From: Castellaniella sp049651205
GTDB lineage: Bacteria; Pseudomonadota; Gammaproteobacteria; Burkholderiales; Burkholderiaceae_B
Reading direction: 5' to 3'
NCBI RefSeq assembly: GCF_049651205.1
Contig: NZ_JBASBR010000007.1
Span: 372,001 to 436,000, forward strand
Length of the DNA stretch: 64,000 nucleotides
Below, in pieces: positions 8,877 to 17,171 of the stretch. Every line of letters starts with the position of its first letter. The first letter of the stretch is position 1. A program made the position numbers and the translations under genes. The notes under the pieces are model-generated. The model was not told where the DNA came from. It ran no database searches and saw only the letters and a program-made list of their open reading frames with translations.

Positions 8877-9418
8877 GCGATATCAAAGACGACGACACCC
8901 AGGAGCCCCAACAGCCGGACTCCCCCGCCTCTCCCAACCTAGAGGATGATTGGGCCGCTGCCTTGGCTGAACAACAACAGACAGCACACGACCAACCTAC
9001 CCAGGCCGCAGGGCTGGGTGCAGAAGACGATTGGGCCGCCGCACTGGCCGAACAATCGTCCGCCAGTGCGCCCAGCGACACCAGTGCAGCGGCTCAACCC
9101 GCAACTGCCCAAGTGTTTCAGCCATTGGTGGGCCAAGCGGCCGACGGTGATAGCGATATCGACATGATCATGGACATCCCTGTCCAGCTGTCTGTCGAAC
9201 TCGGCCGCACGCGGCTTACTATCAAAAATATCCTCCAACTGGGACAGGGCTCGGTGGTCGAACTCGACGGTCTGGCCGGTGAGCCCATGGATATCTACGT
9301 CAATGGCTACCTTATTGCACAGGGCGAAGTCGTCGTGGTCGACGAAAAATACGGTATCCGGGTAACCGATATCATCACGCCCTCAGACCGGATTGCGCGT
9401 CTGAACAACCGGCGTTAA
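8873..9418 (+). CDS. fliN: Flagellar motor switch protein FliN with duplicated N-terminal motif
   Basis: FliN (181 aa) builds the lower C ring with FliM and anchors FliH/FliI. The C-terminal SpoA domain (IPVQLSVELGRTRLTIKNIL, then LAGEPMDIYVNGYLIAQGEV) is highly conserved. The N-terminal third is longer than in Escherichia coli FliN (137 aa) and contains the acidic EDDWAAALAEQ motif twice, at residues 24-34 and 51-61. E. coli FliN has one related copy. The codons differ between the two copies, so the duplication is not recent. Its start overlaps the fliM stop. Confidence 0.96.
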   Translation: MSDIKDDDTQEPQQPDSPASPNLEDDWAAALAEQQQTAHDQPTQAAGLGAEDDWAAALAEQSSASAPSDTSAAAQPATAQVFQPLVGQAADGDSDIDMIMDIPVQLSVELGRTRLTIKNILQLGQGSVVELDGLAGEPMDIYVNGYLIAQGEVVVVDEKYGIRVTDIITPSDRIARLNNRR

Positions 9419-9423
9419 ACCGG

Positions 9424-9741
9424 ATGAGCCAAGGACAGATCCTGCAGGTTTTGGGGGCATTGCTGTTTGTCCTGGCTTTGCTGCTGGCCTTTGCCTGGTT
9501 TGCCCGCCGCGGCGGCTGGATCCGCAACGCATCCAAAGCCACCAATCTGCGCGTATTGGGCAGCCAAAGCCTTGGATCCCGGTGTGCCATCACCGTCGTA
9601 CAGATCGACAACACCCGCCTAGTGCTAGGAGTCACGCCGCAACACATCAGCGTACTGCACACCCTGTCCGGTCAAAGCGATCCACAGCCTGGCTCAAATG
9701 ATTTCAGCCAGATGCTGGACAAAACCATCGCTAGGTCCTGA
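9424..9741 (+). CDS. fliO: Flagellar biosynthetic protein FliO
   Basis: FliO (105 aa) is a small inner-membrane protein that helps assemble the FliP ring of the export gate. One membrane helix (VLGALLFVLALLLAFAWFA) precedes a short basic cytoplasmic domain with LRVLGSQSLGSRCAITVVQI and VLGVTPQHISVLHTL, both typical of FliO. The stop shares one base with the fliP start. The call rests on these motifs and on the fixed fliNOPQR order. Confidence 0.93.
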   Translation: MSQGQILQVLGALLFVLALLLAFAWFARRGGWIRNASKATNLRVLGSQSLGSRCAITVVQIDNTRLVLGVTPQHISVLHTLSGQSDPQPGSNDFSQMLDKTIARS

Positions 9742-10535
9742 TGCTTGGCCGCTCTTTCCTTTCTCCGGTTTACCGGCAGACCGCAGCCCGCATGTGGCGG
9801 CTGTTGCCGCTTGGCCTGCTGCTATGGCTGCTGTGGCCGGGTAGCGCCCTGGCCCAGGCAACCCTGCCGGCGTTAACCACCACGCCAGGCCCCAATGGCT
9901 CCGAGACATGGTCGCTAAGTGTGCAGACGCTGGTGCTGCTGACCATGCTGTCATTTTTACCGGCAGCGTTGCTGATGATGACCAGCTTCACCCGCATCAT
10001 CATCGTGCTGGGCCTGCTGCGTAATGCCTTGGGCACGGGGGTATCGCCACCCAACACCATTCTGGTGGGGCTGGCTCTGTTTCTGACCCTATTTACGATG
10101 TCGCCGGTTTTCGACGAGATCTATACACAGGCCTACCAGCCACTGACACAAGACCAGATCTCTTTTCAGGAGGCTCTCGATCGCGGCGCGGCTCCTCTGA
10201 AAACCTTCATGCTGCATCAAACCCGTGAAGCCGACCTCACCATGTTTGCAGAAATGGCCAAGGTGGGCCCACTGGAGACACCCGAAGCCACGCCGCTACG
10301 GGTGCTTGTGCCCGCCTACGTCACGAGCGAACTCAAAACCGCATTTCAGATCGGCTTTACCATCTTCATTCCGTTTCTGATTATCGATCTGGTTGTCGCC
10401 AGCCTGTTGATGGCCCTTGGGATGATGATGGTTCCGCCGGTATCCATCTCGCTGCCATTCAAGCTGATGCTGTTTGTGCTGGCTGACGGCTGGCATTTGC
10501 TGCTGGGCTCGCTGGCCCGCAGCTTTTATCAATAA
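9741..10535 (+). CDS. fliP: Flagellar export gate protein FliP
   Basis: FliP (264 aa) forms the pentameric core of the FliPQR export channel. An N-terminal signal-like segment (LLPLGLLLWLLWPGSALAQA) is present, as in many FliP proteins that are cleaved. The hallmark FTRIIIVLGLLRNALGTG, the SPVFDEIYTQAYQPL loop and the C-terminal helices (DLVVASLLMALGMMMVPP) match the family. It overlaps fliO by one base and lies 9 bp before fliQ. Confidence 0.97.
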   Translation: MLGRSFLSPVYRQTAARMWRLLPLGLLLWLLWPGSALAQATLPALTTTPGPNGSETWSLSVQTLVLLTMLSFLPAALLMMTSFTRIIIVLGLLRNALGTGVSPPNTILVGLALFLTLFTMSPVFDEIYTQAYQPLTQDQISFQEALDRGAAPLKTFMLHQTREADLTMFAEMAKVGPLETPEATPLRVLVPAYVTSELKTAFQIGFTIFIPFLIIDLVVASLLMALGMMMVPPVSISLPFKLMLFVLADGWHLLLGSLARSFYQ

Positions 10536-10544
10536 GGGGCACCG

Positions 10545-10814
10545 ATGACACCCGAATCCGTCATGTCCATGACTTACCAGGCCTTGCGGGTTGCGCTGAT
10601 GATCGCCGGCCCGCTGTTGCTGGTAACTCTGGCGGTGGGCCTGCTGATCAGCATTTTTCAGGCCGCCACTCAAATCAACGAGATGACCCTGTCGTTTATC
10701 CCAAAGCTGCTGGCTGTGGGCGCCACCCTGGTGTTGCTGGGCCCGTGGCTGCTGAACACGATGGTGGATTACATACGCTCACTGCTGAGCGCCATCCCGG
10801 GCCTGGCCAGCTGA
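10545..10814 (+). CDS. fliQ: Flagellar export gate protein FliQ
   Basis: FliQ (89 aa) is a two-helix membrane protein that wraps around the FliPR core of the export gate. The sequence shows helices around GPLLLVTLAVGLLISIFQAATQ and FIPKLLAVGATLVLLGPWLL, joined by the conserved INEMTLSF loop. A clear Shine-Dalgarno (AAGGGG) lies just before the ATG. The length is the family standard. Confidence 0.97.
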   Translation: MTPESVMSMTYQALRVALMIAGPLLLVTLAVGLLISIFQAATQINEMTLSFIPKLLAVGATLVLLGPWLLNTMVDYIRSLLSAIPGLAS

Positions 10815-10821
10815 CGGCTCC

Positions 10822-11607
10822 ATGATCGATTTCACGCTCGATCAACTGTACGGCTGGATCAATAACTTCCTGTGGCCACTGTTTCGCATCGGCGGGCTGG
10901 TGGCCATGGCCCCTATTTTCGGAGAGGCCACCGTACCGGTGCGCATCAAGGTGGGGCTGGCCGTAGTGCTTACCCTGGTCGTCGCACCCCTGATCGGCCC
11001 GATGCCGGCAGTGGTGCCCTCCTCTTATGCAGGCTTGCTCATCGCATTGCAGCAGGTACTGATCGGTATGGCATTGGGCTTTTGCATGCGCCTGATTTTT
11101 ACCGCGGCCATGATGGCGGGTGAATTTGTCGGTCTGCCAATGGGTCTTGCCTTTGCTTCGTTTTTTGACCCTGCAACCGGTGCCAATACCGCAGTGCTGT
11201 CGCGCCTGATCAATCTGGTGGCCCTGCTGATGTTTTTGGCTGTCAACGGCCATTTGCTGATGCTCGATGGCCTGGTGAGAACCTTTGATCTGCTGCCCGT
11301 TGGAGCGTCCCTGAACGCCAATGGCTGGGGCGCACTGATGGAATGGAGCGGCCAACTGTGGATTTCAGGGATTTTACTGGCCTTGCCCGTCCTGATCGTG
11401 CTACTGGCGATTAATTTGTCGCTGGGGATCCTTAATCGAACCGCCCAGCAGCTATCGATCTTTGCAGTTGGTTTTCCGATTACGCTGACCACCGGCTTGG
11501 TGATGCTGGCGATCGTATTACCGCAAAGCAAAGAGTTTCTGACCCAGCTGTTTGAATCCGGCTACCAGACCATGGCGCAGATCGCGCGAGGCCTGGCGGG
11601 CCTTTAG
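10822..11607 (+). CDS. fliR: Flagellar export gate protein FliR
   Basis: FliR (261 aa) is the single-copy subunit that closes the FliPQR channel. Several membrane segments are visible, with family motifs RIGGLVAMAPIFGEATVPVR near the N terminus and GEFVGLPMGLAFASFFDP in the middle. It is the last gene of the plus-strand fli run. Its stop lies only 5 bp from the stop of a convergent lipoprotein gene, so there is no room for a normal dedicated terminator. Confidence 0.96.
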   Translation: MIDFTLDQLYGWINNFLWPLFRIGGLVAMAPIFGEATVPVRIKVGLAVVLTLVVAPLIGPMPAVVPSSYAGLLIALQQVLIGMALGFCMRLIFTAAMMAGEFVGLPMGLAFASFFDPATGANTAVLSRLINLVALLMFLAVNGHLLMLDGLVRTFDLLPVGASLNANGWGALMEWSGQLWISGILLALPVLIVLLAINLSLGILNRTAQQLSIFAVGFPITLTTGLVMLAIVLPQSKEFLTQLFESGYQTMAQIARGLAGL

Positions 11608-11620
11608 CACTTTTAGTGCT
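11606..11620. repeat. Small hairpin across two convergent stop codons
   Basis: AGCACT (11606-11611), loop TTT, AGTGCT (11615-11620) forms a 6-bp perfect stem covering the fliR stop and the stop of the convergent lipoprotein gene. No T tract follows on the plus strand, so it is at best a weak shared 3-prime-end structure. Confidence 0.35.
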
Positions 11621-12356
11621 GCCCAGATAAAGGGTAGGTTGCCACAGGGGTGATGTGTGAGCCGGCCGGCAACAACGGCTGCATGGTCGAAGCTTCTGTC
11701 GTAGCCAAGGTGTGCGCAGGTGCAAGGCCCAACGAAGCTCCCTTTGCAGAGGGCGCCACAGGGGCAACCGGCACAATCTTGGCAGGCGGCACCACAGGCA
11801 CGGGGCCCGTGACAGGTTCGCCATTGCCCGGAATGAAAATCATGTCTTCCGCAGGCCGTGCCTGGCCCTCCGTGACCAAGGCCTGGTGGATGGCAGGCTT
11901 TTTCTGTGCAGCTTCCTGATCCGCCTGTGCAGCCGTCTTAGGGTGACGCAAGACGGGCACATTGATGCTTTTTTCCATCCGCTCAAACGTGCCATCCGAA
12001 CCAAAGCGCAGCCAGACCTCCTGACGCGCATAAAAGGCGTCTGTGGCCACTGTCACTTTGTTTGCCCAGCGCACAAGGGTGGAGTTTCCCTGTTGCCACA
12101 CATCGGTGGGCTGCGCACCCAGGCTCTCGGATGCCTGGGCCAAGGTGGTGCGCCCCACCACAATATGATCCAGACCTGCCGTATGCAGACCATTGCCAGT
12201 AAAACTGCACCCTGCCAACACAACAGCAGCCGAAAGGGCTGCGAGACGGCCAGACGTGCCACCAAACAGCCGATGCCAGAAAGGCACCAGCACCGGTTTT
12301 TCGGGGTTGGGTGCAACAGCCAAAAAGTGGGCCGCCGCAGGGTCTGGATAAATCAT
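11613..12356 (-). CDS. Predicted outer-membrane lipoprotein, BamE-like segment
   Basis: The protein (247 aa) has a lipobox ending at Cys50 (LSAAVVLAGC), after an unusually long 30-residue leader. It is probably a lipoprotein. After the Cys, GLDHIVVGRTTLAQASESLG resembles the start of a SmpA/OmlA (BamE) fold, followed by WANKVTVATDAFYARQEVWL and a low-complexity Ala/Pro/Val tail. The ATG at 12356 has an AAGGA upstream; GTG codons nearer the signal (residues 22 and 24) would give a more normal signal peptide. It lies 14 bp downstream of a chemoreceptor gene and probably shares its transcript. Function unknown. Confidence 0.7.
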   Translation of the reverse strand: MIYPDPAAAHFLAVAPNPEKPVLVPFWHRLFGGTSGRLAALSAAVVLAGCSFTGNGLHTAGLDHIVVGRTTLAQASESLGAQPTDVWQQGNSTLVRWANKVTVATDAFYARQEVWLRFGSDGTFERMEKSINVPVLRHPKTAAQADQEAAQKKPAIHQALVTEGQARPAEDMIFIPGNGEPVTGPVPVVPPAKIVPVAPVAPSAKGASLGLAPAHTLATTEASTMQPLLPAGSHITPVATYPLSGQH

Positions 12357-12370
12357 GATGGGAATTCCTT

Positions 12371-13969
12371 TCAGTTGGCCGGCAAAGCAAGCGCAGACTG
12401 CTTGAGCTGAAACACGGATAGTGAGCCACCGACTTCGATCGCCAGGGACTCCAGCGACCCAGCGGCTGCCGCAGCCTGCTGAACCAGCTGGGCGTTTTGC
12501 TGTGTCACCGAATCCATCTGCGTAATCGCCAGGTTGATCTGATCGATTCCTGAAGATTGTTCTACAGTAGCTGCAGTGATTTCTGCCATGATGTCTGACA
12601 CCCGGTTGACGGCCTGCACGATCTCCAGCATGGTCTCGCCTGCCCGGTTGACCTGATCAGAACCCGCCTGCACACGATCGACAGAATCCGCGATCAAGGT
12701 CTTGATCTCTTTGGCTGCACCGGCACTACGCTGGGCCAAGGCCCGGACCTCTGCCGCCACGACCGCAAAACCACGGCCCTGCTCGCCGGCGCGAGCTGCC
12801 TCGACGGCCGCGTTAAGGGCCAGAATATTGGTCTGGAAGGCAATGGAATCAATGACGCCAACAATATCCGCGATTTTCTGCGAACTGCCAGAGATGCCCT
12901 GCATGGTGAGCACCACCTCATCCACCACGTGGCCACCCCGAGACGCCACTTGTGCTGCACTGGCAGCCAGCTCGTTGGCCTGCTGTGCGTGATCGGCATT
13001 TTGCTTGACGGTACTGGCAAGCTCTTCCATGCTGGCAGCCGTTTGTTGCAAGGCAGCCGCCTGCTGATCCGTACGGCTGCTGAGATCCTGGTTACCCGCT
13101 GCGATGCGCTGCGTGCCGGAAGTCATTTGGCCGACATGGGTTCGGACACCCAGAATCAATGTTTCCAGGCCGTCACGCATGTCTTTCAGGCCATGCAGCA
13201 GCAGCCCGATTTCATCCCGGCCACGCGGCACAATATCCACATCCAAATGGCCACTGGCCATCATTTGCAGATGCCGTCCTATCGCTTGTAACGGCCGCAA
13301 GACCGTACGCATGAGCAACCGATAGGCGATCAAGGCCAGCAACACCGCCACCACAACCAGGCCCAGGAACCCGTAGTTGGCCCAGCTGAATTGCTGAGCA
13401 AGATCCTGACGCATCTGGGTGCTGCTGTTCTGCACGTATTGATCAAACTGTCCAAACGCGCGATCCATCCCCCGGGCGGCCCCACGCAGTCTGCCACGTT
13501 TAAGGGCTTCAAATGCCCGGGCATCCTGCTGTGCTGCCAGGCCACGCAATTGTTCGACCTGTGCCCAGTAATCCTTGAAACTGCGATCCAAAACATGTTG
13601 CAGAGATTGACCTTGAGCACCTATCAGGGCATTGGCTTGCTGAAATGACTGCATATGCTCTTTGGAGCGCAGCAGTAGCTTATCTGCCTGACCAAGCTCC
13701 CAGAGCCGCTGCTTTTCGTTGACAATGCCCAGAGCCCCATCAACCTGCGTGGCAGCCTGCTGAGCGTAAATAAGGGCATTTTTAACGTCTGAATTGGCCT
13801 GTACCCCCACGGCCGACAATTGCGAAAGTGCCTGGCGGCTTTGCTGTTGCACAAACCAGGCACTGCCCACCGCCAAAACAGTAAGCAAGGACAGCAGACC
13901 CACGACCAGCGTGAGGCGAGTGCGCAAAGACACGCTGAACGAACGCCTCTTGAAAATGCGGAGCTTCAT
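12371..13969 (-). CDS. Methyl-accepting chemotaxis protein, Tar/Tsr type
   Basis: This transmembrane chemoreceptor (532 aa) should pass ligand signals to CheW/CheA. Membrane helices lie near residues 15-38 (LTLVVGLLSLLTVLAVGSAW) and about 195-220 (FLGLVVVAVLLALIAYRLL), and bracket a periplasmic four-helix-bundle-type domain of about 155 residues. HAMP and the long cytoplasmic hairpin follow; the tip has AFQTNILALNAAVEAARAGEQ. No C-terminal NWETF-type CheR/CheB tether is present. AGAGGTG precedes the ATG. A terminator isolates it from flgL upstream. The ligand cannot be read from sequence. Confidence 0.93.
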   Translation of the reverse strand: MKLRIFKRRSFSVSLRTRLTLVVGLLSLLTVLAVGSAWFVQQQSRQALSQLSAVGVQANSDVKNALIYAQQAATQVDGALGIVNEKQRLWELGQADKLLLRSKEHMQSFQQANALIGAQGQSLQHVLDRSFKDYWAQVEQLRGLAAQQDARAFEALKRGRLRGAARGMDRAFGQFDQYVQNSSTQMRQDLAQQFSWANYGFLGLVVVAVLLALIAYRLLMRTVLRPLQAIGRHLQMMASGHLDVDIVPRGRDEIGLLLHGLKDMRDGLETLILGVRTHVGQMTSGTQRIAAGNQDLSSRTDQQAAALQQTAASMEELASTVKQNADHAQQANELAASAAQVASRGGHVVDEVVLTMQGISGSSQKIADIVGVIDSIAFQTNILALNAAVEAARAGEQGRGFAVVAAEVRALAQRSAGAAKEIKTLIADSVDRVQAGSDQVNRAGETMLEIVQAVNRVSDIMAEITAATVEQSSGIDQINLAITQMDSVTQQNAQLVQQAAAAAGSLESLAIEVGGSLSVFQLKQSALALPAN

Positions 13970-13990
13970 GTCACCTCTCTGAACCTGTTA

Positions 13991-14019
13991 TCAGCATGCC
14001 ATGGCACGCGACTTTTGTT
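13991..14019 (-). promoter_or_regulatory. Possible sigma-28 promoter of the chemoreceptor gene
   Basis: On the minus strand GCTGATAA, one base from the sigma-28 -10 consensus GCCGATAA, lies about 20 bp upstream of the chemoreceptor start and just after the flgL terminator. The best -35 (AAAAGTCG) sits 13 bp rather than 11 bp upstream, so the match is only partial. Confidence 0.3.
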
Positions 14020-14026
14020 TTCATGA

Positions 14027-14051
14027 AAATAGGGCCTTGTAGGCCCTATTT
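14027..14051 (-). terminator. Rho-independent terminator of flgKL
   Basis: An 11-bp perfect stem (AAATAGGGCCT at 14027-14037 with AGGCCCTATTT at 14041-14051) closes a 3-nt loop. On the minus strand the stem ends in TTTT, giving a short T tract. It lies 50 bp after the flgL stop and separates flgKL from the next gene. Confidence 0.75.
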
Positions 14052-14100
14052 ACCCGAATATGCCCTGCTCGCGAATAGCGAACCGGACAAAGCCTTGTGA

Positions 14101-15339
14101 TTATTTGCTACCCAGATTAAACAGGCTGAGGCCCTGGATGGTTTGGAAGGCCAGGCCGGCACCTTCAAGTGCCATCTTGCGCAAACTAAGTTGCGTGGTG
14201 GCTTCGTAGTAATCGAGATCTTCGATGCCCGACAAGGCCTTGGCAAAACCCAGATTACGCTGGCTACCGCTGCCATCAAGTGCCTGAAGTTCGTTCATGC
14301 GGGCACCGATCGAGGCGCGTACTGTCAGCACATTATCGTAATTGCTGGCCAGCTGCTGCATGCCGGTATTAAGCACATTGCGCAGGGACGCCGTGGCTTC
14401 TGCATCGCCTTGGGACGGCACATTCAGTGCAGCGACCAGATTATCCAGCGTTGCGAAGATATTTGGGTTTTGTGTCTTGAGGGGATCGACGGTAACCGTA
14501 TCGCCCACCGCAGGCGTACCCGATATTTGGACACGTGTGCCATGGCCAAGATCCATTTCGGTAGCGTCAGCTGCCAGCGGATAGCTGACAGTGGCTTCTA
14601 CAGTAGGGGGCACGGTTGAATGATCAGTGGGCGTGACATCGTAGCCCGCGGCCGTAAACTCTACGGCAAACGAATATCGGGCATCCGGATTGCCGGTAGT
14701 TGCATCGCGATCGGCAATAAACGGCCCACCAAACACCGCCGTACCCGCATTGGTGTTTGGCACAGCAGAGGTGTAGGCCAGGGTGCCCGGCTGCGCGCGG
14801 GCAAAGATGTCAGAGCCGATATCGCTGCCTGCAACCTGGCGGGTGGCGTCGGCCTGGATATTGCGCTGCAAGGCATCGCCCTGATATGCACCCGCTGCAT
14901 CAAACGCCGGTTGCCCACCCTTTGAGCCAGAGAACAGATACTGACCATTGCCATCCGTGGTGTTTGCAATACCCAGGGCCGTATCACGGGCATTTTGCAG
15001 CACATTGGCCAAGGTCAGCCTGTCGGCATCTGACAAAGTGCCATTACCTACCTGCACCAACCGGGTACGGACATCAACCAGCAGACTGGTGAGACTGTTC
15101 AGCGCGTCTTCTTCGGTGCCAAGGTTTTGATTGGCCACAGCACGATTGGCGGCATAGCGGGCGTTTTGCGCCTGCGACTGCGAGAGGTTGATGGCCTGCG
15201 AGGCGCCAAGGGGATCGTCTGCGGGTGTGACCATTTTTTGGCCCGTACCGATCTGCTGATACAGATGCATCAGATCGGATTGCTGGGCATTGATGGTGTT
15301 CAAGCCTGTCTGGAACACGAGGCTGGAGCTGATACGCAT
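14101..15339 (-). CDS. flgL: Flagellar hook-filament junction protein FlgL
   Basis: FlgL (412 aa, HAP3) is the second junction protein between hook and filament and is homologous to flagellin at both ends. The N-terminal helix (MRISSSLVFQTGLNTINAQQ) and the C-terminal helix (DLDYYEATTQLSLRKMALEGAG) are the D0/D1 pairs needed for polymerisation. The middle, about residues 150-320, is variable and surface exposed. AGGA lies upstream of the ATG. It follows flgK by 28 bp in the same unit. Confidence 0.95.
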   Translation of the reverse strand: MRISSSLVFQTGLNTINAQQSDLMHLYQQIGTGQKMVTPADDPLGASQAINLSQSQAQNARYAANRAVANQNLGTEEDALNSLTSLLVDVRTRLVQVGNGTLSDADRLTLANVLQNARDTALGIANTTDGNGQYLFSGSKGGQPAFDAAGAYQGDALQRNIQADATRQVAGSDIGSDIFARAQPGTLAYTSAVPNTNAGTAVFGGPFIADRDATTGNPDARYSFAVEFTAAGYDVTPTDHSTVPPTVEATVSYPLAADATEMDLGHGTRVQISGTPAVGDTVTVDPLKTQNPNIFATLDNLVAALNVPSQGDAEATASLRNVLNTGMQQLASNYDNVLTVRASIGARMNELQALDGSGSQRNLGFAKALSGIEDLDYYEATTQLSLRKMALEGAGLAFQTIQGLSLFNLGSK

Positions 15340-15367
15340 AATGGTTTCCTGGTACGAATCGCGCTAA

Positions 15368-17074
15368 TCAGTTGCGCAGGCTGAGCAGAGTATCAAACAG
15401 AGTGGACGCCGTGTCGATCAGTCGCGCCGCAGCGCGGTATTGTTCCTGATACTGCTGCAGATTGATGTATTCCTCGTCCATATTGACGCCAGACACCGCC
15501 TGCTGCGCGGCAAAGTTTTGCTGAATCAAAGACTCTTGTGCTTTTTGCGCTGTGGCATTGGATTGCGTCTTGACCGCCACGGTATTGACCAGCTGGGAAT
15601 AGGCCTCGTTCAGGCCCATGGTGCCCTGGCCCGCCGGCCCACCTGCCAGCCCGCCCAAAATCTTTTTGCTGCGCAACTGCGCCAGCAGCAGGGCGTTGTC
15701 TCCGTTGGCAGAGCCGGCAGGCCCACCAAGACCTCCGTTGGCATCTGGATCCTCACCTGCCGCTGCGATCTTGGCTGGATCGGTAATGGCGACATTCATG
15801 CCCGCCGCAGCCTCACGGGTGGGCTGGATCAGCCAAGAATCACCGGCGGCCGCACCCGCGGCCGTGGTGGTATCGAATTCGACCCCATCGAAGGTGGCTG
15901 TGGCATTGGGCGCAATGGAGCCCATCACCGTGCCGTCTGGTACGCGGGTTACCGAATAATTGGTGCCGTCAAACTCCATCCGGTAATCTTTATTGGTGAG
16001 CTTGCTGAAATCGGTGATGGTGGCACCGGGATTGGCGCCTGTCGCATTGGTTTCGTTTCCAATGACCTTGGGCGTGGACACTGTGAAAAAATCCAGCCCC
16101 GCTGCACCGGAGGGATCGTAGCCCTGCACATGCTGCTGGTTGATGGATATGGAAATGCCCAAGGCCAAACGGCCAAGATCATTTTGGGTGCTATCCAGCA
16201 CATCCGAACGGAAGGTGAGCAAGCCGCCCAGCTTGCCGCCGGTGATCTGGTCATCCGACATTTCAATCGGCTTGAGTGCACCGCTGGCATCCAGCACGGT
16301 GTAAGACACCGCCAACCGGCCCGGATCGGCTGCCGAGGGCAGCGCCTGCAGATGGTAGACACTGTCGCCACCCAGCACGGTCTGGCCGTTGCCCACCGTG
16401 ATACTGATGCGGTCGTCTTGCTCGTAGGTTTGGATGTCGATGATTTGCCCAAGTTCGCTGGTGAGCTGATCACGCTGGTCGAACAAATCGTTGGGCGGTT
16501 GCCCCGGATTGCTTGCTTTGGCGACGGCAATCTGGCGATTCATGTCCTGGATGCGATCGAGATAGCTGTTGACCTGGGTAACCGTGGTATCGATTTGGGT
16601 ATTGACGTTTTGCCGCTGGGCATCCAGAAACGCATTGGCGTCACGAATTTGCGAGGCCAGGCTGTTGGCCCGGCCCAGAAGCTCTTGGCGGCCGGCAACA
16701 TCGGCTGGAGCCGAGGCTACGGCATCAAGGCCGTCGAAGAATTTTTGGATATTGGGCGAGATCCCGACCGTACGGTCGGCCACCAGATTGTTGATCTGGC
16801 TGATCTGGTCGCCATAGGTTTTCAAGGCAGCGCCGCGCGTGATCGAGCCGGTGAGCTGGTGATACAGAAAGTTGTCGTAAGAGCGCTGGACGCTGACGGC
16901 CTGAACACCGCGGCCGATCCAGCCTGCTGACGTGGGTGTGGCACCTGCGGTTTGGGCCAGCACGGTTTGCCGGCTATAGCCTGCGGTGGCGGCGTTATTG
17001 ATATTGTGGCCAGCCGTTTGCAAGCGGTTTTGTGCTACCAGCAGCCCTGCCTTACCGAGATTTGCCAGATTCAT
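15368..17074 (-). CDS. flgK: Flagellar hook-associated protein FlgK
   Basis: FlgK (568 aa, HAP1) is the first hook-filament junction protein. The N terminus (NLGKAGLLVAQNRLQTAGHNI, then NAATAGYSRQTV) is the rod/hook-family signature. The C terminus (NMDEEYINLQQYQEQYRAAA and LIDTASTLFDTLLSL) is the matching D0 helix. I chose the ATG at 17074 because AGGA stands 9 nt upstream and it gives the usual N terminus; an in-frame start 10 codons earlier is less likely. A strong sigma-28 promoter match lies 64-90 bp upstream. Confidence 0.95.
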   Translation of the reverse strand: MNLANLGKAGLLVAQNRLQTAGHNINNAATAGYSRQTVLAQTAGATPTSAGWIGRGVQAVSVQRSYDNFLYHQLTGSITRGAALKTYGDQISQINNLVADRTVGISPNIQKFFDGLDAVASAPADVAGRQELLGRANSLASQIRDANAFLDAQRQNVNTQIDTTVTQVNSYLDRIQDMNRQIAVAKASNPGQPPNDLFDQRDQLTSELGQIIDIQTYEQDDRISITVGNGQTVLGGDSVYHLQALPSAADPGRLAVSYTVLDASGALKPIEMSDDQITGGKLGGLLTFRSDVLDSTQNDLGRLALGISISINQQHVQGYDPSGAAGLDFFTVSTPKVIGNETNATGANPGATITDFSKLTNKDYRMEFDGTNYSVTRVPDGTVMGSIAPNATATFDGVEFDTTTAAGAAAGDSWLIQPTREAAAGMNVAITDPAKIAAAGEDPDANGGLGGPAGSANGDNALLLAQLRSKKILGGLAGGPAGQGTMGLNEAYSQLVNTVAVKTQSNATAQKAQESLIQQNFAAQQAVSGVNMDEEYINLQQYQEQYRAAARLIDTASTLFDTLLSLRN

Positions 17075-17137
17075 ATGCTGCAATCCTGTCGATTGAGCAG
17101 ACACCCCAAAGGCGCCTGCAGAGATTCTTCTATATAG

Positions 17138-17164
17138 ATAACGGCCGCAAACGCCAAAAATTTA
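17138..17164 (-). promoter_or_regulatory. Sigma-28 (FliA) promoter of flgKL
   Basis: Reading the minus strand, TAAATTTT (17157-17164) is separated by exactly 11 bp from GCCGTTAT (17138-17145). This matches the enteric sigma-28 consensus TAAAGTTT-N11-GCCGATAA at 7 of 8 and 6 of 8 positions. The expected transcript start leaves a leader of about 55 nt before flgK. It supports flgKL being late genes separate from flgB-J. Confidence 0.7.
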
Positions 17165-17171
17165 ATCGCGA

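Noticed and set aside
15440..16930. A 496-codon open frame on the plus strand opposite flgK
   Set aside because: Antisense to flgK, with a composition typical of shadow frames.
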